From assembly GCF_003605475.1 (NCBI RefSeq), contig NZ_RAHX01000001.1:248001-312000 (forward strand): a stretch of 64,000 bases of DNA, in the 5' to 3' direction. The notes below the pieces were generated by a model, which saw nothing but the letters and a program-made list of their open reading frames with translations, made no database searches and was not told where the DNA came from. Below, piece by piece: positions 28,685-37,367 of this stretch. The stretch comes from Aurantiacibacter aquimixticola. Lineage in GTDB: Bacteria; Pseudomonadota; Alphaproteobacteria; Sphingomonadales; Sphingomonadaceae. Each line of letters opens with the position of its first letter. The first letter of the stretch is position 1. A program made the position numbers and the translations under genes.

Positions 28685-29443
28685 TTAAATCTCCTGTTCC
28701 TCATCCGGATAACGCGCGGCGACGAAATATAGCCCCTCCGGTGGGGCATTCAGCCCGAGCGCGGCACGGTCCCGCGCTTCGAGCGCTTCTTGCATCTGTT
28801 CCACCCGCCACTGCCCCTGTCCGACCAGTGCGAGGCATCCGACCATGGAGCGAACCTGGTGGTGCAGGAAACTGCGCGCGGCGGCGCGGATCAGCACTGC
28901 ATCGCCTTCGCGGCTGACATCGAGCCGGCCTAGCGTCTTTTCCGGACTGGCACTTTGGCAGTGCACGCTGCGGAAGGTGGTGAAGTCGTGCTGGCCGACC
29001 AGCGCCTGCGCCGCCTCGTCCATGGCGTCGGCATCGAGCGGCCTGGCGATGTGCCAGGCGCGCCCCTTTTCCAGCGTCAGCGGCGCGCGGCGATTGCGGA
29101 TGCGATATTCGTAGCTGCGCCCGATACACGAAAAGCGCGCATGCCAGTCGTCGGGTTTCGCCTCGCAGTGCGTCACGGCAACCGGCTCGGGCCGCAGATG
29201 CGCGTTCAGCGCTTCCATAAGGCGGAACGGCTCGAACGGTTTTTCGATATCGAGGTGGCTCCGCATGGCGAGCGCGTGGACGCCGCTATCGGTACGCCCG
29301 GCACTGTGCAGTGTGACGTCCTTTCCGGTGATGCGCTGCGCCGCTTCCTCCACGCTCTGCTGGACGGACGGGCCGTTCTCCTGCCGTTGCAGGCCGAAGA
29401 ACGGACCGCCGTCGAATTCGAGCGTAAGCGCAAAGCGGGTCAA
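28685..29443 (-). CDS. truA: tRNA pseudouridine synthase A
   Basis: TruA makes pseudouridine at positions 38-40 of tRNA anticodon arms. The 252-residue enzyme has the catalytic Asp in [26 protein letters not shown], and [18 protein letters not shown] near the C-terminus. Length and motif order are typical. It overlaps fmt by four bases (ATGA), and its stop directly abuts the next ATG, so fmt-truA-dehydrogenase is a compact minus-strand unit. Confidence 0.97.
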   Translation of the reverse strand: MTRFALTLEFDGGPFFGLQRQENGPSVQQSVEEAAQRITGKDVTLHSAGRTDSGVHALAMRSHLDIEKPFEPFRLMEALNAHLRPEPVAVTHCEAKPDDWHARFSCIGRSYEYRIRNRRAPLTLEKGRAWHIARPLDADAMDEAAQALVGQHDFTTFRSVHCQSASPEKTLGRLDVSREGDAVLIRAAARSFLHHQVRSMVGCLALVGQGQWRVEQMQEALEARDRAALGLNAPPEGLYFVAARYPDEEQEI

Positions 29444-30345
29444 TCGAGCATCGTCCCCGCTGTCACCGGTCGCCCGCGCAGAAAATCCTCGCGCCCCATC
29501 GCCGGCTTGCCCGCGCGTTGCAGCGTGACAGGTCGCAGCGCGCCGCTGCCGCAGGCGATGGTTATGTCGTCGTCGAGCACCTCGCCGGGCGCGCCGTCGC
29601 CCTCGACCAATTCGGCCATCAACAGCTTCACCCGCTCGCCGCCCAATTCGAACCAGCTTCCGGGGAAGGGTGAAAAGGCGCGCACTTCGCGTTCCAGCAC
29701 TTCGGCAGGTTTCGAGAAATCGAGCCGCGCCTCCGCCTTGTCGATCTTCGGCGCATAGGTTGCGAGGGCATCGTCCTGCACCTCCGGCTCCAGTTCGCCC
29801 AGCCGCTCAAGCGTCTCGACCATCAAATCAGCGCCAATGGCGGCGAGTTCGTCATGCAATTCACCCGTTGTCTTGCGAGCGATCGGCGTCGCGCTTTTCA
29901 GCAGCATCGGGCCGGTGTCGAGGCCCGCTTCCATCTGCATGATAGCGATGCCGGTGTCCTTATCTCCCGCCTGCACCGCGCGGTGGATCGGCGCCGCCCC
30001 GCGCCAGCGCGGCAGCAGCGATCCGTGCACGTTGAGGCAGCCATGCTTGGGTGCGTCGAGAACGGCTTGCGGCAGCAGAAGTCCATAGGCGGCGACCACG
30101 GCGATATCGGCTTCCAGCGCTGCCAGTCTTTGCTGCTCTTCAGCGCTTTTAAGGCTGACAGGGTGGCGAACCCCGATCCCCAACGCCTCGGCCCGGACAT
30201 GCACAGGTGATGGCCGCTCCTGCTTCCCACGACCGGCGCGGCGCGGCGGCTGGGTGTAGGCGGCGACGACATCGTGGCCCGCCTCCACCAGCGCATCGAG
30301 CGTCGGCACTGCGAAGTCGGGCGTTCCCATGAAGATGATGCGCAT
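29440..30345 (-). CDS. fmt: Methionyl-tRNA formyltransferase
   Basis: Fmt formylates initiator Met-tRNA using 10-formyl-tetrahydrofolate. The 301-residue protein starts [19 protein letters not shown], has the catalytic Asn-His in [22 protein letters not shown], and the catalytic Asp region GLDTGPMLL. The C-terminal OB-like domain follows. Its partner peptide deformylase (def) is encoded 0.8 kb away on the opposite strand, beyond recR. Confidence 0.97.
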   Translation of the reverse strand: MRIIFMGTPDFAVPTLDALVEAGHDVVAAYTQPPRRAGRGKQERPSPVHVRAEALGIGVRHPVSLKSAEEQQRLAALEADIAVVAAYGLLLPQAVLDAPKHGCLNVHGSLLPRWRGAAPIHRAVQAGDKDTGIAIMQMEAGLDTGPMLLKSATPIARKTTGELHDELAAIGADLMVETLERLGELEPEVQDDALATYAPKIDKAEARLDFSKPAEVLEREVRAFSPFPGSWFELGGERVKLLMAELVEGDGAPGEVLDDDITIACGSGALRPVTLQRAGKPAMGREDFLRGRPVTAGTMLD

Positions 30346-30389
30346 GTCCGGCCTTCCTATCCGTAGCGCGCGGCCCTATCTGGCAGGCG

Positions 30390-30986
30390 ATGGCATCGCA
30401 AGAGATCGAAAACCTGGCCTCCGCCCTTGCGCGCCTGCCCGGCCTCGGCCCGCGTAGCGCGCGGCGCGCCGTGCTGTGGCTGGTAAAGCACCGTGAAACG
30501 GCGCTGAAGCAGGTTCTGCACGCTCTCGAAGCGGTTCAGGACAAGCTCGTCGAATGCGAAACTTGCGGCAATGTCGATACGCAGAACCCGTGCACGATCT
30601 GCGCCGATCCCAAGCGCGATGCGAAAAGCATTTGTGTGGTGGAGGACGTCGCCGATCTCTGGGCGCTGGACCGCGCGCGGCTGTTCACCGGGACCTATCA
30701 CGTGCTCGGCGGGCGTCTGTCCGCGCTCGATGGCATCAGGCCGGAAGACCTTGCGATCGACAGCCTGATGGGCCGCGTGGAGCAGGGCGGGGTGGACGAG
30801 GTCGTGCTCGCCATGAACGCAACGCTGGAGGGACAGACGACCGCGCACTACATCGCCGAGCGGCTGGAGGATCGGCCTATCCGAATTACCCAGCTTGCTC
30901 ATGGGCTGCCGGTGGGCGGAGAGCTCGACTATCTCGACGAAGGCACGCTGGCGCAGGCGCTCCGCGCGCGAAGGCCGCTATCCTAA
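30390..30986 (+). CDS. recR: Recombination mediator RecR
   Basis: RecR acts with RecO (and RecF) to load RecA at gaps. The 198-residue protein has an N-terminal helix-hairpin-helix ([16 protein letters not shown]), a four-Cys zinc finger ([16 protein letters not shown]), a Toprim domain ([26 protein letters not shown]), and the C-terminal Walker-like tail. It is divergent from fmt. No dnaX or YbaB gene is adjacent here, although that neighbourhood is common in other bacteria. Confidence 0.97.
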   Translation: MASQEIENLASALARLPGLGPRSARRAVLWLVKHRETALKQVLHALEAVQDKLVECETCGNVDTQNPCTICADPKRDAKSICVVEDVADLWALDRARLFTGTYHVLGGRLSALDGIRPEDLAIDSLMGRVEQGGVDEVVLAMNATLEGQTTAHYIAERLEDRPIRITQLAHGLPVGGELDYLDEGTLAQALRARRPLS

Positions 30987-31034
30987 GCCCACCCCGCTGC
31001 GACTAACCTCGCCTGCGGCTCGCTAAGTCTCGCT

Positions 31035-31056
31035 CCCCTCCTGCTTGCGGGAGGGG
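31035..31056. repeat. CCCCTCC-type palindromic intergenic element
   Basis: CCCCTCC (31035-31041) and GGAGGGG (31050-31056) form a hairpin with an 8-base loop, followed by GCCAGGGGTGGG. This resembles the short CTCC...GGAG palindromes that recur between genes in sphingomonad genomes (recollection of the group, not searched). It lies between recR and def and lacks a T-run, so it is not a standard terminator. No second copy was found in the window. Confidence 0.5.
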
Positions 31057-31112
31057 CCAGGGGTGGGCCAGTCCCGTTGAACATTCGACCAAACGGAACT
31101 ATATTTATCGCC

Positions 31113-31679
31113 ATGGCCATACGCGAAATCCTTGAAGCGCCGGATCCCCGGTTGAAGACCATTTCCAAGCCCGTCGAGACCTTCGATGCCGGGCTGAGGA
31201 CGCTCGTCGACGACATGTTCGAGACGATGTACGCCGCGCACGGTATCGGCCTTGCCGCAATCCAGGTGGGCGAGCCGATCCGCCTGCTGGTCATAGACCT
31301 GCAGGAGGAAGATCCGGACGCAGAGCCCGTCGAATGCGAACATGACGGGCACAAGCATACCCACCCAGCGATCAAGAATGATCCGCGTGTCTTCGTGAAC
31401 CCGGAAATCCTCGACCCGAGCGAGGACATGGGCACTTATCAGGAAGGCTGCCTGTCGGTTCCCGAGATCTACGCCGATGTCGAGCGCCCGGCGCGTTGCC
31501 GCGTGCGCTGGCAGGATCTCGAGGGCAAGAGCCACGAGGAAGAGATGACCGGAATGATGGCCGTGTGCATCCAGCACGAGATGGACCATCTCAACGGCAT
31601 CCTCTTCATCGACCATCTCAGCCGGCTGAAGCGCGGCATGGCGCTGAAAAAGCTCAAGAAGATGCGCGAAGCGGCCTGA
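31113..31679 (+). CDS. def: Peptide deformylase with His-rich loop
   Basis: Def removes the N-formyl group from nascent proteins. The 188-residue enzyme has all three motifs: GIGLAAIQVG (45-53), EGCLSVP (111-117, metal ligand Cys113) and HEMDH (155-159, catalytic Glu156). Between the first two, residues about 64-90 form an acidic, His-rich insertion containing CEHDGHKHTH (Cys75, His77, His80, His82, His84), unlike compact bacterial deformylases. ATG 31113 gives the standard MAIREILEAPDPRL start; an upstream ATG at 31077 adds a non-conserved tail. A strong bidirectional terminator follows. Confidence 0.96.
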   Translation: MAIREILEAPDPRLKTISKPVETFDAGLRTLVDDMFETMYAAHGIGLAAIQVGEPIRLLVIDLQEEDPDAEPVECEHDGHKHTHPAIKNDPRVFVNPEILDPSEDMGTYQEGCLSVPEIYADVERPARCRVRWQDLEGKSHEEEMTGMMAVCIQHEMDHLNGILFIDHLSRLKRGMALKKLKKMREAA

Positions 31680-31693
31680 TCCGCTCGGCACAC

Positions 31694-31726
31694 AAAAAGG
31701 GCCGCTCCATCGGGGCGGCCCTTTTT
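31694..31726. terminator. Bidirectional terminator between def and the copper-binding gene
   Basis: A 12-bp stem AAAAAGGGCCGC (31694-31705) with GCGGCCCTTTTT (31715-31726) gives a GC-rich hairpin with a T-run on both strands. It lies between the convergent def stop at 31679 and the copper-binding gene stop at 31746, and can serve both. Confidence 0.95.
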
Positions 31727-31745
31727 GTTTGGCGGTTGGCGTCGA

Positions 31746-32150
31746 TCAGCTGCGCGCGTGTTCGACCATCCCCTGCAGCGCCTTCGTGCAATCCTCGACC
31801 ACTTCGCGGCACATCCGCTCGCAGCGATTGCAGTGCGGATTGTCGTGCTTCGCGCTTTCTTCCGCGCAGACCTTGCAGGCGATGATGCACGCTTCGAGCA
31901 GTGACTTGATCACTACCGTATTGCCATGCGTGCGCCGGGCGGCCACCGTGCTGACGGCCTGGCAGATGTCGGACGCGTCCGAGCATTTGCGGATGCATTC
32001 GGACATGTCGCCCTGTTCGGCATTGCAGGCATCGACACACGAATTGCAGATTGCGGCGGCGTACATGGCATGCTTCACCGCCTCGCCCAGCTCGTCGTTA
32101 TAGTCGGACCCGACGCTCGGGTGGTCCTGGATCATTTCCTTGATCGACAT
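31746..32150 (-). CDS. Cys-rich four-helix-bundle copper-binding protein (Csp/DUF326-like)
   Basis: The 134-residue protein has 13 cysteines, mostly in helical CxxxC or CxxC spacing: AAICNSCVDAC, SECIRKCSDASDIC, EACIIACKVC, HCNRCERMC. This matches the four-helix-bundle copper storage proteins (Csp, DUF326) that bind many Cu(I) ions inside the bundle. There is no signal peptide, so it should be a cytosolic Csp3-like form. ATG 32150 has GGAGA at good spacing. It is divergent from rmuC, and its 3' end faces def across a shared terminator. Confidence 0.9.
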   Translation of the reverse strand: MSIKEMIQDHPSVGSDYNDELGEAVKHAMYAAAICNSCVDACNAEQGDMSECIRKCSDASDICQAVSTVAARRTHGNTVVIKSLLEACIIACKVCAEESAKHDNPHCNRCERMCREVVEDCTKALQGMVEHARS

Positions 32151-32245
32151 TTGGGTAATCTCCTTTGCCTGTCGAGCGCACGGGGCGGGGGATTGGTTCC
32201 GATTGATGCTTGGCAGCCGCGCCGCGTTCGGCCTATGTTCCTCGC

Positions 32246-33682
32246 ATGGATACGACCCCAATTTTGCTGATTTTCGTTGCACTGCTGCTGGGCGCAGGGG
32301 CTGGCTGGTTCTTAGGCTCGCGGCCCGTCGGCGAATGGAAAGAGCGCCATGCCGCCCGCGATGCCGAGGCGCGGGAGCTGGACGAGAAATTTCGCAAGGC
32401 CATCGTCGATCTCGAAGGCGCGAGCGTTCGTGCGCAGAAGGCCGATGCGCTGGGCGAGCAGCTGGAAACGGTGCGCTCGGAACGCGAGACGCTGCGCGCC
32501 CGGCTCGCGACGCTGGAGGCGGATGCCGCCAATCATGACAAGCAGCTGACCCTGATGAAGGAAGCGCGCGAGGAATTGCTGACACAGTTCCGCGCGGCGG
32601 GCAGCGACATTCTCGGCAAGGCGCAGGAGAAGTTCATCAAGGATGCCGCCGAGCGCTTCGGCAATTCGGAAAAAGCGAACAAGGAAGCCGTCGCCAATCT
32701 GCTCAAGCCGGTGAACGATCGGCTGCAGAAGTACGAAGAGCAGGTTGGCAGCCTCGAGCGCCAGCGCAGCGATGCCTTTTCCAAGCTTCATCAGCAGATC
32801 GAAACGATGCGGCTGGGGCAGGAAGAGGTTCGTCGCGAGGCGCAACGACTCGGCAATTCGCTGACCAATGCACCCAAGGCGCGGGGCCGCTGGGGCGAGC
32901 GTGCGCTGCAAAACCTGCTCGAGCAGTGCGGCCTTGCCGAGCATACCGATTTCCACCTCGAGCAGTCGATGGATACGGCAGAGGGGCGGCTGCGGCCCGA
33001 TGCCATCGTCAACGTCCCGGGCCAGAAGAAGCTGGTGATCGACTCCAAGGTTTCGCTCAATGCCTACCAGGCCGCGTTCGAGGCGGACGACGATGACGAG
33101 CGCAAGCGGCATATGGCTCTGCACGCAAAGTCCATGCGCGGACATGTGCAGACGCTGGGCGCGAAAAGCTATCAGAGCCAGTTCGAGGAAGCGCCCGATT
33201 ACGTTGTGATGTTCGTGCCTGGCGAGCATTTCGTCGCCGCCGCGCTCGAAGCCGACCCCGAACTATGGGATTACGCTTTCGACAATCGCGTACTCCTCGC
33301 AACGCCCACCAATCTTGTCGCGATTGCGCGTACCGTTGCACAGGTGTGGCGGCAGGATGCGCTGGCGGCGGAGGCGCAGGAAATCGGTCGAATGGGCGCG
33401 GAGCTCTACTCCCGGCTGGAAACGGCGGCTGCGCATCTCAAGCGCATGGGCGGCGGGCTTGAAACGGCCGTCACGAATTACAACAAATTCGTCGGCAGCT
33501 TCGAGCGCAATGTCCTTTCCTCCGCGCGGCGGATGCAGGAAAAGGGCATAGAGATCGGCAAGAAGGAGATCGACGACGTGCCGCTGGTCGAGGGGACGCC
33601 GCGCTACAATGCGGATGACATGACCGAGGAGGACCGCGCGCTGCTCGGCGCCGCAGATCCCAAGCGTGAGGCGGCGGAATGA
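32246..33682 (+). CDS. rmuC: DNA recombination protein RmuC
   Basis: The 478-residue protein has an N-terminal membrane anchor (ILLIFVALLLGAGAGWFLG), a long coiled coil (about residues 30-190), and the RmuC nuclease-like domain: GRWGERALQNLLEQCGL, RPDAIVNVPGQKKLVIDSKVSLNAY, DYVVMFVPGEHFVAAALEADP, LLATPTNLVAIARTVAQVW. The family is linked to limiting recombination at inverted repeats and to anti-phage defence in some bacteria. ATG 32246 begins directly before the anchor. It overlaps the lipoprotein gene by four bases. Confidence 0.94.
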   Translation: MDTTPILLIFVALLLGAGAGWFLGSRPVGEWKERHAARDAEARELDEKFRKAIVDLEGASVRAQKADALGEQLETVRSERETLRARLATLEADAANHDKQLTLMKEAREELLTQFRAAGSDILGKAQEKFIKDAAERFGNSEKANKEAVANLLKPVNDRLQKYEEQVGSLERQRSDAFSKLHQQIETMRLGQEEVRREAQRLGNSLTNAPKARGRWGERALQNLLEQCGLAEHTDFHLEQSMDTAEGRLRPDAIVNVPGQKKLVIDSKVSLNAYQAAFEADDDDERKRHMALHAKSMRGHVQTLGAKSYQSQFEEAPDYVVMFVPGEHFVAAALEADPELWDYAFDNRVLLATPTNLVAIARTVAQVWRQDALAAEAQEIGRMGAELYSRLETAAAHLKRMGGGLETAVTNYNKFVGSFERNVLSSARRMQEKGIEIGKKEIDDVPLVEGTPRYNADDMTEEDRALLGAADPKREAAE

Positions 33683-34395
33683 AGTTGCTTGCCGTGCTTC
33701 CGGTGATCGCGCTGGTGCTCACCGGTTGCGACCGTTCCGACCCGCCGGCTGTCAAGATGGAACGCGCTGCTGAGGAGCTGGTCAAAGAGGTCGAAGGGGA
33801 GAACCTGCCTCAGCAAGCAGCTGGCCCCTTCGCGCCGCGCGATGAATGCACCGATCAGCCGGGCGCGGCAGAATTTCTGTCGCAGCTTCGCCGTGCCATT
33901 CGCGATCGCGATGCCGAAAGCGTGGCCGCCCTGGCGGCAGAGGACGTGCGGCTGACGGTCCTGGACGATGCGGGCCGCGCTCGTTTCGTGGAATTGCTGG
34001 ATGCCAGCGGCGGAGAGCGCTGGAGTGCGCTCGACGACCTGCTCGAGCTCGGCTGCGCGTCGGATGGTGCGACCATGACCATGCCGTATTTCGCAGCGCA
34101 GGAAATCGCCGGAGAATGGATGGAAACGGCTATCGTTACCGGTGAGGATATTCCAGTCTACGAAGCGCCGGACGCGAGTTCGCCCGATATCGCCCGCTTG
34201 TCCTGGGAAGCCGTTAGGCGTGTCGACAACACCTCGGACGGCATGGCGGCGGTCACCTGGTCCGAGGAGGGGACGGGAAGGCCACGCGAAGGCTTTATCC
34301 GCAGCGAAAACCTGCGTTTGCTGGCTGATTACGAATTGGGCGTCTCGCGGCGCAACGACCGCTGGCGTATCACACATTTCGTGCAAGGCGACTAG
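33679..34395 (+). CDS. Lipoprotein, SH3-like C-terminal region
   Basis: The 238-residue hypothetical starts MKLLAVLPVIALVLTGCDRS, a signal peptide with a lipobox (LTGC, Cys17), so it is membrane-anchored in the periplasm. The middle contains a helical domain around ECTDQPGAAEFLSQLRRAIRDRDAESVAAL. The end (VTGEDIPVYEAPDASSPDIARLSWEAVRRVDN and onward) looks like a bacterial SH3 domain. Function unknown. ATGA overlap with rmuC implies co-translation. Its stop interlocks with the TrmH-like gene on CTAG. Confidence 0.8.
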   Translation: MKLLAVLPVIALVLTGCDRSDPPAVKMERAAEELVKEVEGENLPQQAAGPFAPRDECTDQPGAAEFLSQLRRAIRDRDAESVAALAAEDVRLTVLDDAGRARFVELLDASGGERWSALDDLLELGCASDGATMTMPYFAAQEIAGEWMETAIVTGEDIPVYEAPDASSPDIARLSWEAVRRVDNTSDGMAAVTWSEEGTGRPREGFIRSENLRLLADYELGVSRRNDRWRITHFVQGD

Positions 34396-35192
34396 CTCTC
34401 CAGCGAGGCAAGCACCTCGTACCCCAGCACCGCCGCCGCCACAGCGGCGTTGAGCGAGTCCGCCCGCCCGCGCATCGGCATCGTTACGCGCAGGTCGCAT
34501 GCCGCCTCGTAGTCCTCCGGCAGGCCGCGCGACTCGTTGCCGACCAGCACGAAGCACGGCGCTGTATAGGGCGCGCCGCGGTGGGGAACGGCATCGCGCA
34601 GGCTCGCAGCGACGAGCTGTCCTTCGCCGCCTCTCAGCCAGCCGATGAATTCCTCCCACGGTGCGCGGGCCAGCTTCTGCGTGAATACTGCGCCCATGCT
34701 CGCCCGCACAGCCTCGACGCTGAAGGGGTCCGCGCAGTCGTCCACCAGGATCAGCCCGCCAGCGCCGATGGCATCGCCGGTGCGCAGCATGGTGCCGAGA
34801 TTGCCGGGATCGCGCAGCGCTTGCGCGACCAGCCAGATGGGCGCTGCGCTGCGGTCGAGCGCGGTCAGCGAGGTGTCGAACTCCGCGAACACGCCGACAA
34901 CGCCCTGTGGATTGTCCTTACCCGTAATCTTGGAGAGAATATCGGGCGTGGTCTTTACGATCTCACCGCCCGACGCCTCCACTGCCTGTTCCAGCGCGCG
35001 GAGCAGCGGATGCGGATCGCGCGCCTGCGCCATCACCAGAATTTCCGGCACCCGCCCGCTTTCGCGCGCGTCGGTCAGCAGGCGCAGCCCTTCGGCGAGG
35101 AACTTGCCCTCGCGCTTGCGGTGCTTCTTCTCGCGCAGGGAGCGCAGATATTTGACCGTAGGATTGGAAAAGCCGGTGATTTCGCGGCGCAT
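34392..35192 (-). CDS. TrmH/SpoU-family RNA methyltransferase
   Basis: The 266-residue SPOUT methyltransferase has an N-terminal substrate-binding domain (ITGFSNPTVKYLRSLREKKHRKREG) and a knotted catalytic domain with LVAQALRDPGNLGTMLRTGDAIGAGGL, FVLVGNESRGLPEDY and MPMRGRADSLNAAVAAAVLGYE, the three SpoU motifs for SAM binding. It most likely 2'-O-methylates rRNA or tRNA; the target site cannot be read from sequence. It is not linked functionally to HPr, which starts 12 bases downstream side on the same strand. Confidence 0.93.
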   Translation of the reverse strand: MRREITGFSNPTVKYLRSLREKKHRKREGKFLAEGLRLLTDARESGRVPEILVMAQARDPHPLLRALEQAVEASGGEIVKTTPDILSKITGKDNPQGVVGVFAEFDTSLTALDRSAAPIWLVAQALRDPGNLGTMLRTGDAIGAGGLILVDDCADPFSVEAVRASMGAVFTQKLARAPWEEFIGWLRGGEGQLVAASLRDAVPHRGAPYTAPCFVLVGNESRGLPEDYEAACDLRVTMPMRGRADSLNAAVAAAVLGYEVLASLES

Positions 35193-35203
35193 TATCGCCG
35201 CGC

Positions 35204-35479
35204 CTATTCTTCGCCGAAGCCGGTTTCGACCAGCGCGGAAAGCTCCGCCAGCCGTTCTTGCGCGGCATCGCCCTCTACCCGCAGGGTCACGGTGTCACCC
35301 TTCGCCGCGCCTAGCATCATGAGGCCGAGGATCGAGGTGCCGAGCGCTTCGTGACCATCCTTGGCAACAACAACCTTGCTGCCGTCCATTTCCGCCGCCG
35401 CGGCGACGAATTTGGCGCTTGCCCGGGCATGCAGCCCGCGCTTGTTGACGATGACGAGATCCCGGCTGTGTCCGCTCAC
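35204..35479 (-). CDS. Phosphocarrier protein HPr
   Basis: The 91-residue HPr has the PEP-dependent phosphorylation site His17 in NKRGLHARASAKF and the HprK target serine Ser49 in LGTSILGLMMLGAAKGD. With both sites present it can be phosphorylated by EI and by HprK. It lies 14 bases downstream of the EIIA-Man gene on the same strand. No sugar permease accompanies it, so its role is regulatory. Confidence 0.95.
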   Translation of the reverse strand: MSGHSRDLVIVNKRGLHARASAKFVAAAAEMDGSKVVVAKDGHEALGTSILGLMMLGAAKGDTVTLRVEGDAAQERLAELSALVETGFGEE

Positions 35480-35493
35480 GCTCGTGCTCCCCC

Positions 35494-35898
35494 TCAGGCG
35501 TGCTGTCCCAGAAACTCCGACGCGACCGTTATGTAATTGCGCCCGGCATCGCGCGCCGCCTGCGCCGCATCCGCCAGCGTCATTTCCTTGCGTGCACCGG
35601 CAAGACGGATGAGCATCGGAAGGTTGATACCGGCGATCACCTCGGTTTTGCCCGCTTTCAGCAGCGAAATGGCGAGATTGGACGGCGTCCCGCCGAACAG
35701 GTCCGTCAGCAGGATCGCACCGGCGCCGCTATCGACCGTCCTGATCGCCTTGGCGATGTCCTTGCGGCGGCGTTCCATGTCGTCATGGGGGCCGATGCAG
35801 ATCGTGGCGACCGCATCCTGCTGGCCGACGACATGCTCCATCGCGGACACGAATTCCTCGGCCAGCCGGCCGTGGGTGACGAGAATAATGCCGATCAT
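35494..35898 (-). CDS. PTS EIIA component, mannose family
   Basis: The 134-residue protein has the fold of EIIA-Man: MIGIILVTHGRLAEEFVSAME with the phospho-acceptor His9, ILLTDLFGGTPSNLAISLL, and VIAGINLPMLIRLA. There is no EIIB/C/D fusion or gene nearby, so it is a stand-alone regulatory EIIA accepting phosphate from HPr. It follows rapZ by 52 bases. In related alphaproteobacteria this gene acts with HprK and HPr to signal carbon and nitrogen status (known for the locus type; inferred here). Confidence 0.95.
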   Translation of the reverse strand: MIGIILVTHGRLAEEFVSAMEHVVGQQDAVATICIGPHDDMERRRKDIAKAIRTVDSGAGAILLTDLFGGTPSNLAISLLKAGKTEVIAGINLPMLIRLAGARKEMTLADAAQAARDAGRNYITVASEFLGQHA

Positions 35899-35950
35899 CT
35901 GGGTTGGCAGCTCTTCGGGTGCGACTCTCTCTCAGGGGCCGGGCGATATG

Positions 35951-36859
35951 TCACGGATGCTGCGTGCCTTCCACGAGTTCCGCCGCGCGCGACCCCAGAT
36001 TCCTATGCAGGACCGTGGGCGAAAAGCCCCCATCGCGCAAGACCTGCGCCATCTTCTCTGCCGTGTAGACACTGCGATGTCTCCCTCCGGTACAACCGAA
36101 GGCGATATTGACATAGGCCTTGCCCTGATCGGCATAGCGGGGAAGCAGTTCAAGCAGCAGGCTGCGTATCTTGTCGAAGGTGCTGGCGAAGACGGCGCTC
36201 TTCTCGATAAATTCCCCGACCGGCGCGTCAAGCCCGGTCTGTTCGCGCAAATCCTCCTGCCAATGCGGATTGTCGAGGAAACGCATGTCGAAGACAAGAT
36301 CGGCCGTCGGCGGCATGCCGCGCGAAAATCCGAAGCTTGAAACGGTGACGGTCATTTCCCTGGGCGCGGTCTGGCCGAATTGATCGCGGATCGTCTGCTT
36401 GAGGTCGTTCGTGGTGAAATCGGTCGTGTCGATAAGCGCGTCGGCCCAGCGCCTGAGCGGGCTGAGCAATTCGCGCTCCGCCGCGATGCCGGAGGAGACC
36501 GGCAGATCCTGCGCCAGGAAATGCCGCCGCCGCGTCTCGTTGAAGCGACGTTCCAGCTCGTGCCCGGCGCAATCGAGAAACAGCGTGGTGACGGCGATAT
36601 CCTCGTCATCGACCATGCTTTTGACTTGTTCGATGACTTCCGACGGCACGAAACCGCGCGTTCTGCAATCGAATCCGATGGCGAGCGAAAAAGATTCGCT
36701 GTCCGGTCCGATAAGCCGATCGAGCAGGCGGATGGGAAAATTGTCGATCGATTCCCAGCCGAGATCCTCCAGCTCCCGCAACGCGGTGCTCTTGCCCGCG
36801 CCGAGCATGCCGGTGACAAGGAGAATGCGCTGCCGCGCCAAAGAGGCTGTGTCGGCCAT
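35951..36859 (-). CDS. rapZ: RNase adapter protein RapZ / nucleotide-binding YvcJ-like
   Basis: The 302-residue P-loop protein has Walker A GMLGAGKST (about 17-25), GWESIDNFPIRLLDRL, IGFDCRTRGF, DLVFDMRFLDNPHW and the signature NIAFGCTGGRHRSVYTAEKMA. RapZ in enterics controls glucosamine-6-phosphate synthase mRNA; in alphaproteobacteria its role is less clear, but genetic linkage to hprK and EIIA is conserved. It lies 45 bases downstream of hprK on the same strand. Confidence 0.94.
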   Translation of the reverse strand: MADTASLARQRILLVTGMLGAGKSTALRELEDLGWESIDNFPIRLLDRLIGPDSESFSLAIGFDCRTRGFVPSEVIEQVKSMVDDEDIAVTTLFLDCAGHELERRFNETRRRHFLAQDLPVSSGIAAERELLSPLRRWADALIDTTDFTTNDLKQTIRDQFGQTAPREMTVTVSSFGFSRGMPPTADLVFDMRFLDNPHWQEDLREQTGLDAPVGEFIEKSAVFASTFDKIRSLLLELLPRYADQGKAYVNIAFGCTGGRHRSVYTAEKMAQVLRDGGFSPTVLHRNLGSRAAELVEGTQHP

Positions 36860-36904
36860 CAGCAGGCGATGTAGCGTGGCTGCAACAAAAGTGAAGTGAA
36901 TGCG

Positions 36905-37342
36905 CTATTGCGCATCGTCGTCGATCCCGTGGATTTCCAGCGCGGCTTCGGTCCGAAGGGCGAGGGCGGGGGTGTCGGGATAGAGATCGATCTGAGGCAG
37001 GGACTGCCCGAGAAGCGTCGCTTCCGCCACGCCCAGAGGCAGCCGTTCGGCATCGGCGGTAAGGTGGATGAGTATCGCCAGAGGCGCGGATGTCGTCGGC
37101 ACTTCCAGCAGTCCGACATTGCGGATTTCGATCAGGCCTTCGGTATTGGGCGGTGGCGAGGCGACGATGCGCTGCGTGTCCGGATCGACTGCCACGCTCA
37201 CGCCGTCATCGCCGACGAGATCACCGCCGCGATCGAGCAAGGCCAGGGCGAGGGAGGATTTCCCGCTGCCGGGCTCTCCACTGATGAGAATGCCGCGTCC
37301 ACGCATCGCGACGCAGCTGACATTGGCGAGCACTTCGCTCAT
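36905..37342 (-). CDS. hprK: HPr kinase/phosphorylase, short alphaproteobacterial form
   Basis: The 145-residue protein corresponds to the C-terminal kinase domain only; Firmicute HprK is about 310 residues. The P-loop is GEPGSGKSS (about 22-30), followed by GGDLVGDDGVSVAV and GLIEIRNVGLLEVP, which contains the HprK signature region. It phosphorylates HPr at the serine and also removes it. ATG 37342 with GAGGGG at 8 bases is preferred over TTG 37348. It lies between chvG and rapZ, 25 bases from the chvG stop. Confidence 0.93.
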   Translation of the reverse strand: MSEVLANVSCVAMRGRGILISGEPGSGKSSLALALLDRGGDLVGDDGVSVAVDPDTQRIVASPPPNTEGLIEIRNVGLLEVPTTSAPLAILIHLTADAERLPLGVAEATLLGQSLPQIDLYPDTPALALRTEAALEIHGIDDDAQ

Positions 37343-37367
37343 TCGCAAATCCCCTCATCCGGCCTAC

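Noticed and set aside
35494..37342. A carbohydrate PTS transport operon
   Set aside because: EIIA-Man, HPr and HprK are present but no EIIB, EIIC or EIID; the locus is regulatory.
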